A stretch of DNA of 64,000 bases from Deltaproteobacteria bacterium (GTDB lineage: Bacteria; Acidobacteriota; Thermoanaerobaculia; Multivoradales; JAHZIX01), in assembly GCA_022601195.1 (NCBI GenBank), contig JAHZIX010000048.1, positions 184,727 through 248,726 on the forward strand, given 5' to 3'. Position 1 is the stretch's first letter, and the number at the start of each line of letters is the position of its first letter. Positions 10,501-17,769 of the stretch are shown here, piece after piece. Both the position numbers and the translations under genes were made by a program. The notes under the pieces were generated by a model that was given only the letters and a program-made list of their open reading frames with translations, ran no database searches and was not told the origin of the DNA.

Positions 10501-11010
10501 ATTGGGCAGGATCGGAATCTGAGACTCCATGCCGATAACGTCTCCCAAACCGGGTGCCTGCACCAGGGGCTGCTTGAAAGCCGTCCCCAACCCTTGGGCT
10601 AACAACGCCGGGAAGCTCGTCGACTGAGCCGAACCCTCTAGGCTGAAGTGGTTCATCCCGGCGGCGAGTCCGTCGCCAAGGACCACGAAGGTACTTGCAT
10701 CGAAGCCGTAGCCCGAGGTGTCAAGGGGCTGAGAACCGGGATTCTCCGCGCAGGGAACACCATCGGCTCCCGACTTCTTTCCCCCGGAAACGGCGTCGAA
10801 CAGCCTATCGATGAGCTGAGACTGCATTCGGTCAGCGCTGAGAAAGATCGATTTGAGGGGCTCTTCGAGCTCCTCTCCTGCAGCCTTGGCCACCGCATCG
10901 AGCTCCGGGCCCGTCCCGTCGCGGGGGTCGATCAACCGGGTCAGGGTCCTGGCGCCAAGCAAGGTCATCCCCCAGGAAAAACTGAAGATGGATTTCACCA
11001 CGTTGCGCAT
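7525..11010 (-). CDS. Giant cluster protein: shared N-terminal module plus degenerate SGNH/GDSL hydrolase domain
   Basis: 1161 residues from the second of two adjacent ATGs (GGA 7 nt upstream). Residues 1-75 carry the cluster's shared module (F-S-F-S-W, L-L-G-A-R, then S-A-D-R-M-Q). Residues 105-455 align by eye with secreted acidobacterial SGNH esterases block by block: V-L-G-D-G-L-A-A-G at 110 (block I, normally G-D-S), N-L-A-V-P-G at 188 (block II), H-G-Y-D-E near 255 (block III, normally G-x-N-D) and G-G-L-Y-L-L-N-G-V-Y-P at 426 (block V, normally D-G-V-H-P). The catalytic Ser, Asn and His are therefore all replaced. The remaining 650 residues are beta-rich with no family I recognise. No signal peptide. 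It follows patatin 11023-12273 after 12 nt. Confidence 0.75.
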   Translation of the reverse strand: MRNVVKSIFSFSWGMTLLGARTLTRLIDPRDGTGPELDAVAKAAGEELEEPLKSIFLSADRMQSQLIDRLFDAVSGGKKSGADGVPCAENPGSQPLDTSGYGFDASTFVVLGDGLAAGMNHFSLEGSAQSTSFPALLAQGLGTAFKQPLVQAPGLGDVIGMESQIPILPNLRQSTVLHEIPAAADLNNLAVPGMTLADALERRPEVPLVDQRSSLQTSTNFILGLPGLAIGPASGKTQVEYACQRQPTLALVTHGYDEILRSAVAGETSSLPRGGEVGRTLERLLARLLAGPGRPPLTLVTTIPDPLKSAYFSDRNTAARVLKTTPAFLEEHYFVQPDDLVHLPGLYAMGYQMMGRSVGPLSASPVVDSAVASAVRTAVVEANQAIRAAANRAGASVFELHGLLEEIATTGIHASGRHLTTDYLGGLYLLNGVYPGATLNSVIASLMVRWINETFDQSFQAVSIDEVAAKDANTLTELAPGSPSTTEFLRPRTTEEIPDVNPLPDSVQEIPIQTTYPSLQPTKVGCTPAVGFPAAGLSDPSYVAPNAVSGEAPFVPIEIPAEGLELTLEINPVLSYFGDALRPVDCPNDPPLIPGLPPFGLCENTFFGGFLPTTSQLRGKIHLKISPPDENRMTRFEIRHPGGLHGEEGDLSGPQLFRMPVQHTVVRDIDRLVSRGELHLDTGLVTNFHYNVQNMNTALYSLLSLNPGVALPALGAGALTFPGLPNAGSSWIEFTARSDGQLDVSLAGQMFVPFGLEAGNGPVRFALPFTTPDLAAASFVARGTSLHPRIFLTTRPTPSVTEPSKVPQIPFNTVQEFTSFSLRTYFGDAFGLHAEELGDGGSMGRSHLMSRIRVQFGAKTGDTVPLVLQVLPPGGLLNDAPVVPPFLPPGLSRGEIGFDTVMHFPKQTYPQSGLASPDDPFNVCATSIHLASGEMVSPLLWRGYVVQALFANLIQVEPCTPADSFNYQGPARFERDAHGQLVLRWNGTVFLPYPKGFKFPSPNPGGEPAYTIQADSRLDPFRSVQAMRPRGESFSGVFRGGAEDAQSPATEQRFSYRFAIPGDPERAAESLFEYTNHTQGGTFRLTALSWVQFTHARNSAASLPDVVTFSGFGTWSGDSSGALHQVSVQISDAEGGQFVGIQVDGGATSNVDLKPPEVEPA

Positions 11011-11022
11011 CATGATTCCTTT

Positions 11023-12273
11023 CTATTCCGTCCCGCCTCGAACCGAGTTGCTTCTTTTGAAGCGGGAGTTGACCGGAATCTCAACACCTCGGGGAATAAC
11101 GTCTTCCGACTCAATCGAATCGTGCTGAATCGCATCCTGAAATCCTCTCTCGATCAATGCCTCCACTCGGTCCCGGCTGAAGTTCAGAAACCCTAGGCTG
11201 CCTTCGAGGGGATCTCTGGGGTGATAGCGATAGATTGTCAGGGGCTTCAGCTTCCTGCCTATTCGACCTCCCCCCGACTCCAAGAAGGCCTTGGCCTCGG
11301 CGCTCGGGGAACCCTCTCCATGGCGAATCTTCTCTACCGCCTCTAGGCCCCGGTTGATCCGCGAGGCGTCTCCGATGTCATCGTTGTAGGCCGCCGCCCA
11401 GGTGATCTGCATCATGCGCAGAAAGCTGTCGTAGGAGTTCTGCATGTGAGCCAGGGGAATGTTCTTGATGTCCGGGTCCAAGTAGACAAGATGTAAAGTT
11501 TCAGCCCCGGCATGAATCGCCGGGCTGAGAGGGGTGTTCAGCAACACGCTGCCGTCGCACAAAGGCTGGGACCCGTACTCGACCGGGGGAAAGATCCCAG
11601 GAATACTCGCCGAAGCGCGAACCGCCAAGGGACCGAAGCTATCGGTCATGTCGTGGTTCCAAAAAATACGCAGCTCCCCCGTTGCCCAATTGGTGGCAGC
11701 GACCTTGAGCCACCGGCTGGACCGGCGAATCGCCTCATAGTCCAGATTCATGAGCATCCTAGCCATGGGCTCGGTGGAGATAAAACTACTCAAGTTGGCC
11801 ATCTCCACCGCCCGCTGCTCAATGGTTTCTTCCCGGGCGGTGGCGAAGTGAACCCCCCGCTGAACTCCATCCCAGGCCAGGGTTCCCGCATCCCGGACCC
11901 AATCCCGGAGGCGTTGCCCCGGGTCGGAGAAAAGGTATTTCGGCCGCATGACCTCTAGAGGGTTTCCGCGGATTCGGAACACACCATTGTCGTGCCAGGG
12001 CCCGGCAATTTGGTCTAGCCAGAAACTCTCCAGGTTGGACACGGAGGCGCTGCCGTAGTCGTCCCACTGAGAGGTGAGGAAGGCAGCGTTGAACCCGCCG
12101 ATAGAGGTGCCTACAAAAATGTCGGGCTCGAGGGGAAGATAGCCGGTGGTGGGTGATTGACCGCTGAACAAAGCCTTGAGGATACCGACCTCATAGGCGC
12201 CGTTGGCGCCGCCGCCGGAGAGCACCACTGCCGTCTTGCCTCCGTGATGCTGTTTAGGTGAGTGTCCCGTCAC
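11023..12273 (-). CDS. Patatin-like phospholipase (second of tandem pair)
   Basis: 416 residues from a GTG at 12273, chosen because AGGAGG sits 8 nt upstream and the GTG overlaps the previous gene's TGA as GTGA. An upstream ATG would give a 46-bp overlap and an unrelated extension. Patatin motifs are intact: oxyanion loop G-G-G-A-N-G (20-25), nucleophile elbow G-T-S-I-G with Ser57, and the dyad aspartate in D-G-S at Asp240. Predicted serine lipid acyl hydrolase acting on phospholipids or neutral lipids. No signal peptide is visible, so it is probably cytoplasmic or peripheral on a membrane or lipid body. It is a clear paralogue of 12270-13493. Confidence 0.9.
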   Translation of the reverse strand: MTGHSPKQHHGGKTAVVLSGGGANGAYEVGILKALFSGQSPTTGYLPLEPDIFVGTSIGGFNAAFLTSQWDDYGSASVSNLESFWLDQIAGPWHDNGVFRIRGNPLEVMRPKYLFSDPGQRLRDWVRDAGTLAWDGVQRGVHFATAREETIEQRAVEMANLSSFISTEPMARMLMNLDYEAIRRSSRWLKVAATNWATGELRIFWNHDMTDSFGPLAVRASASIPGIFPPVEYGSQPLCDGSVLLNTPLSPAIHAGAETLHLVYLDPDIKNIPLAHMQNSYDSFLRMMQITWAAAYNDDIGDASRINRGLEAVEKIRHGEGSPSAEAKAFLESGGGRIGRKLKPLTIYRYHPRDPLEGSLGFLNFSRDRVEALIERGFQDAIQHDSIESEDVIPRGVEIPVNSRFKRSNSVRGGTE

Positions 12274-13493
12274 GACTTCGTCCTCCTTCGAGAAGCATTG
12301 TTCTCGACCACACAACCGGCCTTCTGACAGTCGTGATGGATAGCATCCTGGTATCCGGTTTCGATCAGCTGGGAAATAAAGCGGACATCGAAAGCCAACA
12401 ACCCAGCCCCACCGCCGAGATCGCTGGAGGGTCGGTATCGGTGAATGGAAACCGGGCGGTAAGGATCTCCCTCTTCCAGCCGCTCCTGGATGCGGCGACT
12501 CAGCTTCGAAGAGCTACCGGGCGAGGGACTTTGAAAATCATCGTCCAGGTGTCCCCGGCGATGGTGGTGCTCGAGATCTCGGAGAATATCCCCGGCGAGG
12601 TCCAGGTCGGCGTTGATCAAAGCGGACCCCATGATGAGGTAGAGGCGGTACATCGTGTCGAGAGTATTGGGAAGCGATCTCAATGGAATCTCCGCCACCT
12701 GAGGATCGAGGTAGATCACATGAAGGACATCGGCGCCATCCTTGATGGCTGGTTTGAGCGGGGTACTCAGCAACACGCCGCCGTCCAAGTACTGTTGTCC
12801 ATCGATCTCCACCGGTGGGAACAGACCTGGGATGGCTGCGGACGCGGCGAGGGCCCGAGAACCGACTCGATCCGCAATTTCCATCCGATCGAAAAGTCGA
12901 ACCTTCCCCTGCTCCCAATTGGTCGCTGCCACCGTGAGGCTTTTCTTCGACCGACGCAATCCCTCCAAATCAACGGAGTCGGAAATCAACTGATACAGGG
13001 GCTCCGCCGAAAAAAGGGATGCCAAATCGACCGTATCCAGCGCCCGGAACTCCACGGGCCGCTGGGAAGTCACAAATTCGGTAGCTCTCTCTGTCATGTA
13101 CTTAGCCCAGAAACCGGCATCCTGTAGGGTCTGGCGCATCAGGCTAATGGGCTGCAAGAGGCAGGCCGGCTGCAGCCCGTTCAGGGGTCCAACCCGGGCT
13201 CGAAACACTCCGTTGCCACACTTCGTCAATAACCCTCCGATTCGGTCCAACCAGATCCTCTCGAGGCGGGCCACCGCTTCGAGAGGGGGAAGGTCATCGA
13301 GCCCGACGAGAAAGGCAGCATTGAAGGCACCCACTGATGTACCAGTAAAGATATCGATCTCTAAGGGCTCGAATCCCGTTGAAGAGCTTCGCCCTTCGCA
13401 CAGAGCTTTCAGGATCCCTATCTCGTAGGCCCCTTTGGCACCGCCTCCCGACAGCACCACCGCATCCAGCGAAGAACTCCGGGGAGTGGTCAT
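12270..13493 (-). CDS. Patatin-like phospholipase (first of tandem pair)
   Basis: 407 residues from the ATG at 13493, with AGGAG 8 nt upstream. The frame is open further up to 13664, but the extension lacks conserved sequence. Motifs: G-G-G-A-K-G (16-21), G-T-S-V-G with nucleophile Ser53, and D-G-G with Asp237, the complete Ser-Asp dyad of patatins. It shares most of its length with the downstream paralogue, including the T-N-W segment near 191 and the W-L-D-R-I/W-L-D-Q-I segment, so the pair arose by tandem duplication. The stop overlaps the next start by 4 nt, implying coupled expression. A 139-bp gap separates it from the upstream gene, the widest gap in this part of the cluster. Likely a lipid acyl hydrolase. 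Confidence 0.9.
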   Translation of the reverse strand: MTTPRSSSLDAVVLSGGGAKGAYEIGILKALCEGRSSSTGFEPLEIDIFTGTSVGAFNAAFLVGLDDLPPLEAVARLERIWLDRIGGLLTKCGNGVFRARVGPLNGLQPACLLQPISLMRQTLQDAGFWAKYMTERATEFVTSQRPVEFRALDTVDLASLFSAEPLYQLISDSVDLEGLRRSKKSLTVAATNWEQGKVRLFDRMEIADRVGSRALAASAAIPGLFPPVEIDGQQYLDGGVLLSTPLKPAIKDGADVLHVIYLDPQVAEIPLRSLPNTLDTMYRLYLIMGSALINADLDLAGDILRDLEHHHRRGHLDDDFQSPSPGSSSKLSRRIQERLEEGDPYRPVSIHRYRPSSDLGGGAGLLAFDVRFISQLIETGYQDAIHHDCQKAGCVVENNASRRRTKS

Positions 13494-13632
13494 GGAGAGA
13501 CTCCTAAGAAGTCCAGGCATCTCCCTAGGAGGGTGGCGAGCGAGCAGCCGATCAGGAACCTCGCCCCCAGAGTCAGTTGGGCCCACGGGAACCCTTCCCT
13601 CACCCGGAAAAAAGGAGCTGTTCTGACCCTCC

Positions 13633-14670
13633 TCACGACAGCACCTGCCGGTAGCGAGTCGCAAATCCCTGACCGATCCGCTCCACTCTCCCCAACTCCA
13701 TGAGCTCCTTCACCTCTCGAGCTAGCGAGCTCCTAGACAGACCGGTTTGGGCGACCAGATCCCGCATTGCCACCGACCCCTCAACCCTCTCGAAGACCTC
13801 GAGAATCTGCTCATTGCTCGCCGTAAGCTCCCCTTCTCGAGAAGGTTTTCCTACAAGCTCCCGGAGAGCCTCCGACGCCTCGGTAGCCGCTTGGTTTGGT
13901 TCAGTTTGGTTGGGTTCAGTTTGGTTGGGTTCAGTTTGGTTGGGTTCAGTTTGGTTGGGTTCAGCTTGGTTGGGCTCAGCTTGGTTAAATACAGTGAATT
14001 CACCGGGATCACTGATCGATCCGGGTGCCGCCTCCTCCAGGATGCGCTCCACTCCCGCCACCGAAAGCTCCTGCATCGGCGAGGGAGGCCTGTCTCCATC
14101 AGGATCCAAAGAGGCTTCAAAGATGGCCTTCCGAATCCCTTCGAGATGAGCTAATTGACGACTCTGGAAGCGCAGGTCCGTCTTCGGCCATCGTTCTCGG
14201 ACCTCGTAATGCACCCGCAGGTACTTTCGCTGTTCGAGGGGCAAGGAAGCCCGTTGCGCCTCCTGGAAGTATTCTGCAATGCGCCAAACCACAAAGGCTT
14301 CCGCGGTCATGGATTCCGACACGACGACGGCTTTGGTCTCCAGCACCCGTTCTCGAGTCCTCTGAATCGACACGAGGGAGTAGAAGACGAGCTTCACGGT
14401 ATCGTCGGTCAGGAGTTTGCTCATTGGCTCAGGATGGGGAATTCCATCCGCCTCGACAGGCACTGCGGGGGGGATTGGAGTGGGCCCGCCGGCTGGCGCC
14501 CTTTCTTGGGGCCTGAGGGTAGGGGCGTTGGCTTCTGCCCACGGAGCAGGCTGAGATCTCCCACCTTGGGCACTGAGGCCCCATTGGTACACCGTCCCGC
14601 CGATCATTCGGTCGAATAGGTGGCCTAGGCGCCATGAGAGCCCTAAAGTCTGCTGGACGAGATCTCTCAC
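13633..14670 (-). CDS. Cluster protein: short N-terminal module, 113-aa-type domain, pentapeptide linker, winged helix
   Basis: 345 residues from a GTG at 14670 that overlaps the upstream TGA as GTGA. Residues 1-25 are a shortened version of the shared module (M-R-D-L-V-Q-Q, L-S-W). Residues about 80-185 are homologous to the whole 20601-20942 protein: both have D-D-x-V-K-L-V, S-I-Q-R, I-A-E-Y, Y-L-R-V and R-W. A linker of six N-Q-[AT]-E-P repeats follows, then about 70 residues resembling a winged-helix DNA-binding domain (M-R-D-L-V-A-Q-T-G-L-S-R-S-S-L-A-R-E as turn and recognition helix). It could be the cluster's own transcription regulator, though no effector domain is recognised. It stands between a DUF1702-like protein and the patatins. 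Confidence 0.72.
   Translation of the reverse strand: MRDLVQQTLGLSWRLGHLFDRMIGGTVYQWGLSAQGGRSQPAPWAEANAPTLRPQERAPAGGPTPIPPAVPVEADGIPHPEPMSKLLTDDTVKLVFYSLVSIQRTRERVLETKAVVVSESMTAEAFVVWRIAEYFQEAQRASLPLEQRKYLRVHYEVRERWPKTDLRFQSRQLAHLEGIRKAIFEASLDPDGDRPPSPMQELSVAGVERILEEAAPGSISDPGEFTVFNQAEPNQAEPNQTEPNQTEPNQTEPNQTEPNQAATEASEALRELVGKPSREGELTASNEQILEVFERVEGSVAMRDLVAQTGLSRSSLAREVKELMELGRVERIGQGFATRYRQVLS
13891..13986 (-). repeat. 15-bp tandem repeat coding N-Q-x-E-P
   Basis: Six complete 15-bp units (unit on the plus strand TTGGTTGGGTTCAGT), starting at 13891, 13906, 13921, 13936, 13951 and 13966, plus a partial seventh. The middle units are identical; the outer ones differ by one or two bases. In the minus-strand gene each unit encodes the pentapeptide N-Q-[AT]-E-P, so unit gain or loss lengthens or shortens the linker before the winged helix without changing frame. 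Confidence 0.95.
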
Positions 14671-15959
14671 AACTGACTTCGTCCCTTCAAAGCGGTGCCC
14701 TGGGGAAGGAAACGAAACAACTCCGCCACTGCAGCTCCTTCCCAATGCCCGGCGCAGGCGAGTTTCAGAGCGGCTTCACAAGGTTGGACAATGCAGCGAC
14801 GCCAGGCCTCTGCCGCCTCGATTGACGGAGGACCGTAGGTCAAGAACCGCTCCAGGTAGGCCTCGTACCCAACCGCTGCATGCCAGATGAGCAAAGCGGC
14901 TCTAACGCCGTCCAGGAAGGCAGCCGCCAAGGCCGGATCGCCATCGAGATGCTGGCGCTGCTGGCGCCACCGCAACTCAACCACCTCCGGATGAGTGATG
15001 TTGACCAGGGTCAGAGCCCAGGCGAGCCCGGAAACCGCGTTGAGCCTGCCCACCTCGTGAGGCGGTAAGGTTCGGGCTTCCTCGAAGGCCCGCCAGACTC
15101 CCCACCCGGAAACCGCATGGCTCGGTGACAGATAGAGCCCCCGGCCCACGCCATGCCAGAAAACCTCTTGCCTTTCGGGGTCGACCCTACCCAGAAGACG
15201 ATCAACCTCCATCAAGAGATCGGGACGGAGCTGACGAACCATGAGGCCAAGGGCCTCTCGCGCTGTCCGGCCATACCCGGGTTGGGCCACCATTTCGCAT
15301 CGGGCCAGGAAATCGCTGAGATGCTCCTCCAACCCCTTCCTTCCGCCTGACCCGACGTTCTCGATGAATCGACCTGCGAGAGCGAGACCGAGTCCCGTGT
15401 GTAGGGGTACCAGATCAGTCGGCCTTAGATCCCCTGGCAGGAAGTCCCCGGTCTCCGGCAGAGTGTTCTCTTGCAGGGCTCGGACGGCTCGGGAATGCCC
15501 GAGCCCTTCCCGGGTCCACACCCCGAGGTAAGGGTCCATGGCAGCCCCTCCAGCCAGTGCTTCTTCCAGGGACTCCTGCCCCGTGGCCCCCAGAGCCAGC
15601 TCCCCGTGGCAGAAGTAATCGAAAGCCACCAACTTGTTCTCCAATTCCTGCCACAGGACCGTTCCTGGAAGGAGGCTTCCCCCCAGGGCAGCCGACTGTC
15701 CCAAGACTTTTAGCAGGGTCAGCCGGAAGCCCTGAAACAACAATCCGGCGAGATCCGGTTCGGCAAGTGAGGAGCCTCCCCGCCGAGCCCCTCCTCCTAC
15801 ACCCTCGAAGAGCCTGACCTCCAGAGCTCGCGACGCTTCCTGAAGCGACGAGGAGGCTCCTTTGGAGTCACCGAGAGCGAAGATCTGAGTCATCTGCCGC
15901 ACTCCAAACAAGAAAAAGGCCCACGAGAATCCGGTGGCGGATTTTGCCAACTTCAACAT
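14667..15959 (-). CDS. Cluster protein with shared N-terminal module and DUF1702-like body
   Basis: 430 residues. The shared module is at 1-25 (F-S-W, L-F-G-V-R-Q-M). The body has E-G-L-G-H near 148, H-T-G-L-G-L-A-L-A near 188, F-W-H-G-V-G-R-G-L-Y near 268 and W-A-L-T-L-V-N near 320. The same landmarks in the same order occur in the 23513-25135 protein (E-G-L-A-H, H-L-G-L-G-M-A-L-A, F-W-H-G-V-G-R-A-I-Y, A-A-T-M-V-N), so the two are paralogues. The layout reminds me of DUF1702 proteins from enediyne gene clusters (E-G, H-x-G-x-G-x-A-x-A, G-x-G-R-x-x-x-F); this is a suggestion from memory, not a search. No catalytic residues are recognised. The stop overlaps the next GTG by 4 nt. The Shine-Dalgarno is weak. 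Confidence 0.68.
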   Translation of the reverse strand: MLKLAKSATGFSWAFFLFGVRQMTQIFALGDSKGASSSLQEASRALEVRLFEGVGGGARRGGSSLAEPDLAGLLFQGFRLTLLKVLGQSAALGGSLLPGTVLWQELENKLVAFDYFCHGELALGATGQESLEEALAGGAAMDPYLGVWTREGLGHSRAVRALQENTLPETGDFLPGDLRPTDLVPLHTGLGLALAGRFIENVGSGGRKGLEEHLSDFLARCEMVAQPGYGRTAREALGLMVRQLRPDLLMEVDRLLGRVDPERQEVFWHGVGRGLYLSPSHAVSGWGVWRAFEEARTLPPHEVGRLNAVSGLAWALTLVNITHPEVVELRWRQQRQHLDGDPALAAAFLDGVRAALLIWHAAVGYEAYLERFLTYGPPSIEAAEAWRRCIVQPCEAALKLACAGHWEGAAVAELFRFLPQGTALKGRSQL

Positions 15960-16013
15960 GAGATGGTGCTCAGCAACTCGTACCCTCTAGGACTGCACTC
16001 GTTCGGCTATCGG

Positions 16014-16406
16014 TCAAGCTACCGTGAGCCAGGCTCGCGCTTCGGATTCAGACTCAAAAAAACGCGTTTCGAAGTCTTCTCCCGGAGCCTGATACCCCGG
16101 TTCCGGTGCTGAAAAGCCGGCCGGCACCAAATACGCGAAACGCACCAGTTGGGAAGCGTTGTAGCGCGGCACGATAGCCTCGTCCCGCCATGGGCCGAGA
16201 TCTTTGGTCATGGGAAATCGAAAAGTTCGCAAATCCACCAAGGCCCCGGTGATCCCGTGCTTTTCGATGTGTTCGGTAAACCGGGTGAGCCCATCTTTGA
16301 AATCATCCGCAGTCATTTCAGCGGTCTCCTCGGTCCATAGGAACTCGAGAATTTTCCCCGCTTCGTCATGTTCGAAGGAAAAAAGATTGGTTTCAAATAG
16401 CTTCAT
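16014..16406 (-). CDS. Small STAS/SpoIIAA-like protein
   Basis: 130 residues; AGGAA precedes the ATG by 8 nt. The pattern of alternating strands and amphipathic helices and the segment G-A-L-V-D-L-R-T-F-R-F near 54-64 resemble the SpoIIAA-like (STAS/SEC14-type) proteins common in marine and soil bacteria. The N-terminal segment F-S-F-E-H-D and the W-T-E-E-T segment fit the first strands. Such domains bind partner proteins or hydrophobic ligands; no phosphorylatable serine motif like that of SpoIIAA is evident. It lacks the shared module and lies 31 bp downstream of 16438-17742. Function unknown; the fold assignment is moderate. Confidence 0.55.
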   Translation of the reverse strand: MKLFETNLFSFEHDEAGKILEFLWTEETAEMTADDFKDGLTRFTEHIEKHGITGALVDLRTFRFPMTKDLGPWRDEAIVPRYNASQLVRFAYLVPAGFSAPEPGYQAPGEDFETRFFESESEARAWLTVA

Positions 16407-16437
16407 GGTGCTGTTTCCTAAAGGTAGGGCAGCCGCC

Positions 16438-17742
16438 TCAGGATCTCGCGGTCCTCAGCTCTTCACCGAAGCGCAGACTCATCGCCGTGTGAGCACTGAC
16501 ACCAGTTCCCGTTAGGGTGAAGCTCGCACCGTGGTTCTGGTAGCTGGAGAAATAGGTCACCGCTAGAGCCTGCAATCGGCTGCCTCGGGGATCGTGTTGG
16601 GGATCTGGGAATGGGTCGTTGACGATGCAGGAGGGCGCAGCTCGGCCGTGAGCGTCGGCAACGAAGATGTTGGGCAACATGAGGGGCGTCGGTAAGGCAA
16701 ATCCTGGAGCTGTCGCTGGCAGGAGACTCGCCGAACGCAACGCCCAAACCCCGTAGACCGAGTGAGGTAAGAGTCCGTGGAAATCGAAGTCGAACCCAAT
16801 CTGAGCTGGCACTCCTTGAGGATTCTCAGCCAAGGGTGTCAGTCGTACCTCGCCACGACTGGCCAGGTAGTCCTTTAAACGGATCGGGCTCCGCTGGCGA
16901 AAATCCGACCGCCCATTGGGGGAAGCCTCGGCGGGTGAAGGTACTGCACCAGTATCCGTGCGAAGCCCGATTGAGAACTCCTTGGGAATGTCCTCGAGTC
17001 GGAGAACAGGAACTCGGTGCAAGGGGTGCCCTGGAATGTTGAAGTCAGCTGAGGCTGCCCCACCAGGAGAGACTGCCGCCGTCCAACGGGGCGACGAGTT
17101 CAAGTTGTAGGCACTCGTTCCTGCGGCGGGAATCCGCGGCTGCCCGCCGCCGAAATCTCCGCTGAATGGGCCACAGGAGACGGAATGGAGAACGAGGTCC
17201 TCATCGCTCGCTCCGGGGCCAAGATCGAGCTCGCGAAGAATCTTGTAGGGAGCGCCGAGGGGGTTAGAAAAATCCTCCCTACCAGCTGAAAGGGGAGGCG
17301 TCGTATCTTTCGAGACGATCAGCCCCCCGGCGTTGGGAACCGGTGCCACTTTGCCTGGTTCCACCTCCCGTAGCACGAGCCCTCCCACCAGAACGAAGTC
17401 ACCGTTGGCATCCGCCATCTCACTAGGAGGCCACAACGGGCCTTGGGTCGTGCTCTGAAACGGCAACCGGCTCGCCTGTCCGCGAGCCGCTCCGGATGGT
17501 TCGGAAAACTCCTTGGGCACCGGCGCTAGGGCGAGGTCGACCCATCGACTCTGTAGAGCATCTCCAGCTTCGAATAATGTGCTCAGGCTGCCCTCGAGAG
17601 TTGCCGAGGCTGCCCGGCTAACGGCGTCGAGCTCCCGAACCGTCGTGGCCAGGGTCTTCTTCGGGATGGGCAAGAGCTGGCGGGCTCCGAACAGGGAGAG
17701 CGCCCAGGGAAATCGCATGGCTGCCTGGATCAAATCACGCAT
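16438..17742 (-). CDS. Cluster protein with shared N-terminal module, paralogue of the next upstream gene
   Basis: 434 residues; a strong GGAGGAGG Shine-Dalgarno lies before the ATG. Residues 1-75 are the full shared module: M-R-D-L-I-Q, R-F-P-W-A-L, L-F-G-A-R-Q-L, then E-A-G-D-A-L-Q. The body is beta-rich and parallels 17770-19260 throughout: T-Q-G-P-x-W-P-P, L-R-E-V-x-P-G-K-x-A-P-V-P, S-K-D-T-x-P-P-L, H-x-x-P-L-H-x-V-P, L-P-N-x-x-V-x-D-A and N-P/N-D-P-F-P-D. I do not know the family. The H-x-V-P and R-E-L-D-L segments may form a carbohydrate- or lipid-binding beta-sandwich, but no active site is evident. No signal peptide or obvious membrane helix beyond the weakly hydrophobic module. Confidence 0.65.
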   Translation of the reverse strand: MRDLIQAAMRFPWALSLFGARQLLPIPKKTLATTVRELDAVSRAASATLEGSLSTLFEAGDALQSRWVDLALAPVPKEFSEPSGAARGQASRLPFQSTTQGPLWPPSEMADANGDFVLVGGLVLREVEPGKVAPVPNAGGLIVSKDTTPPLSAGREDFSNPLGAPYKILRELDLGPGASDEDLVLHSVSCGPFSGDFGGGQPRIPAAGTSAYNLNSSPRWTAAVSPGGAASADFNIPGHPLHRVPVLRLEDIPKEFSIGLRTDTGAVPSPAEASPNGRSDFRQRSPIRLKDYLASRGEVRLTPLAENPQGVPAQIGFDFDFHGLLPHSVYGVWALRSASLLPATAPGFALPTPLMLPNIFVADAHGRAAPSCIVNDPFPDPQHDPRGSRLQALAVTYFSSYQNHGASFTLTGTGVSAHTAMSLRFGEELRTARS

Positions 17743-17769
17743 CGCATCGCACCTCCTCCACCGCAGCCC

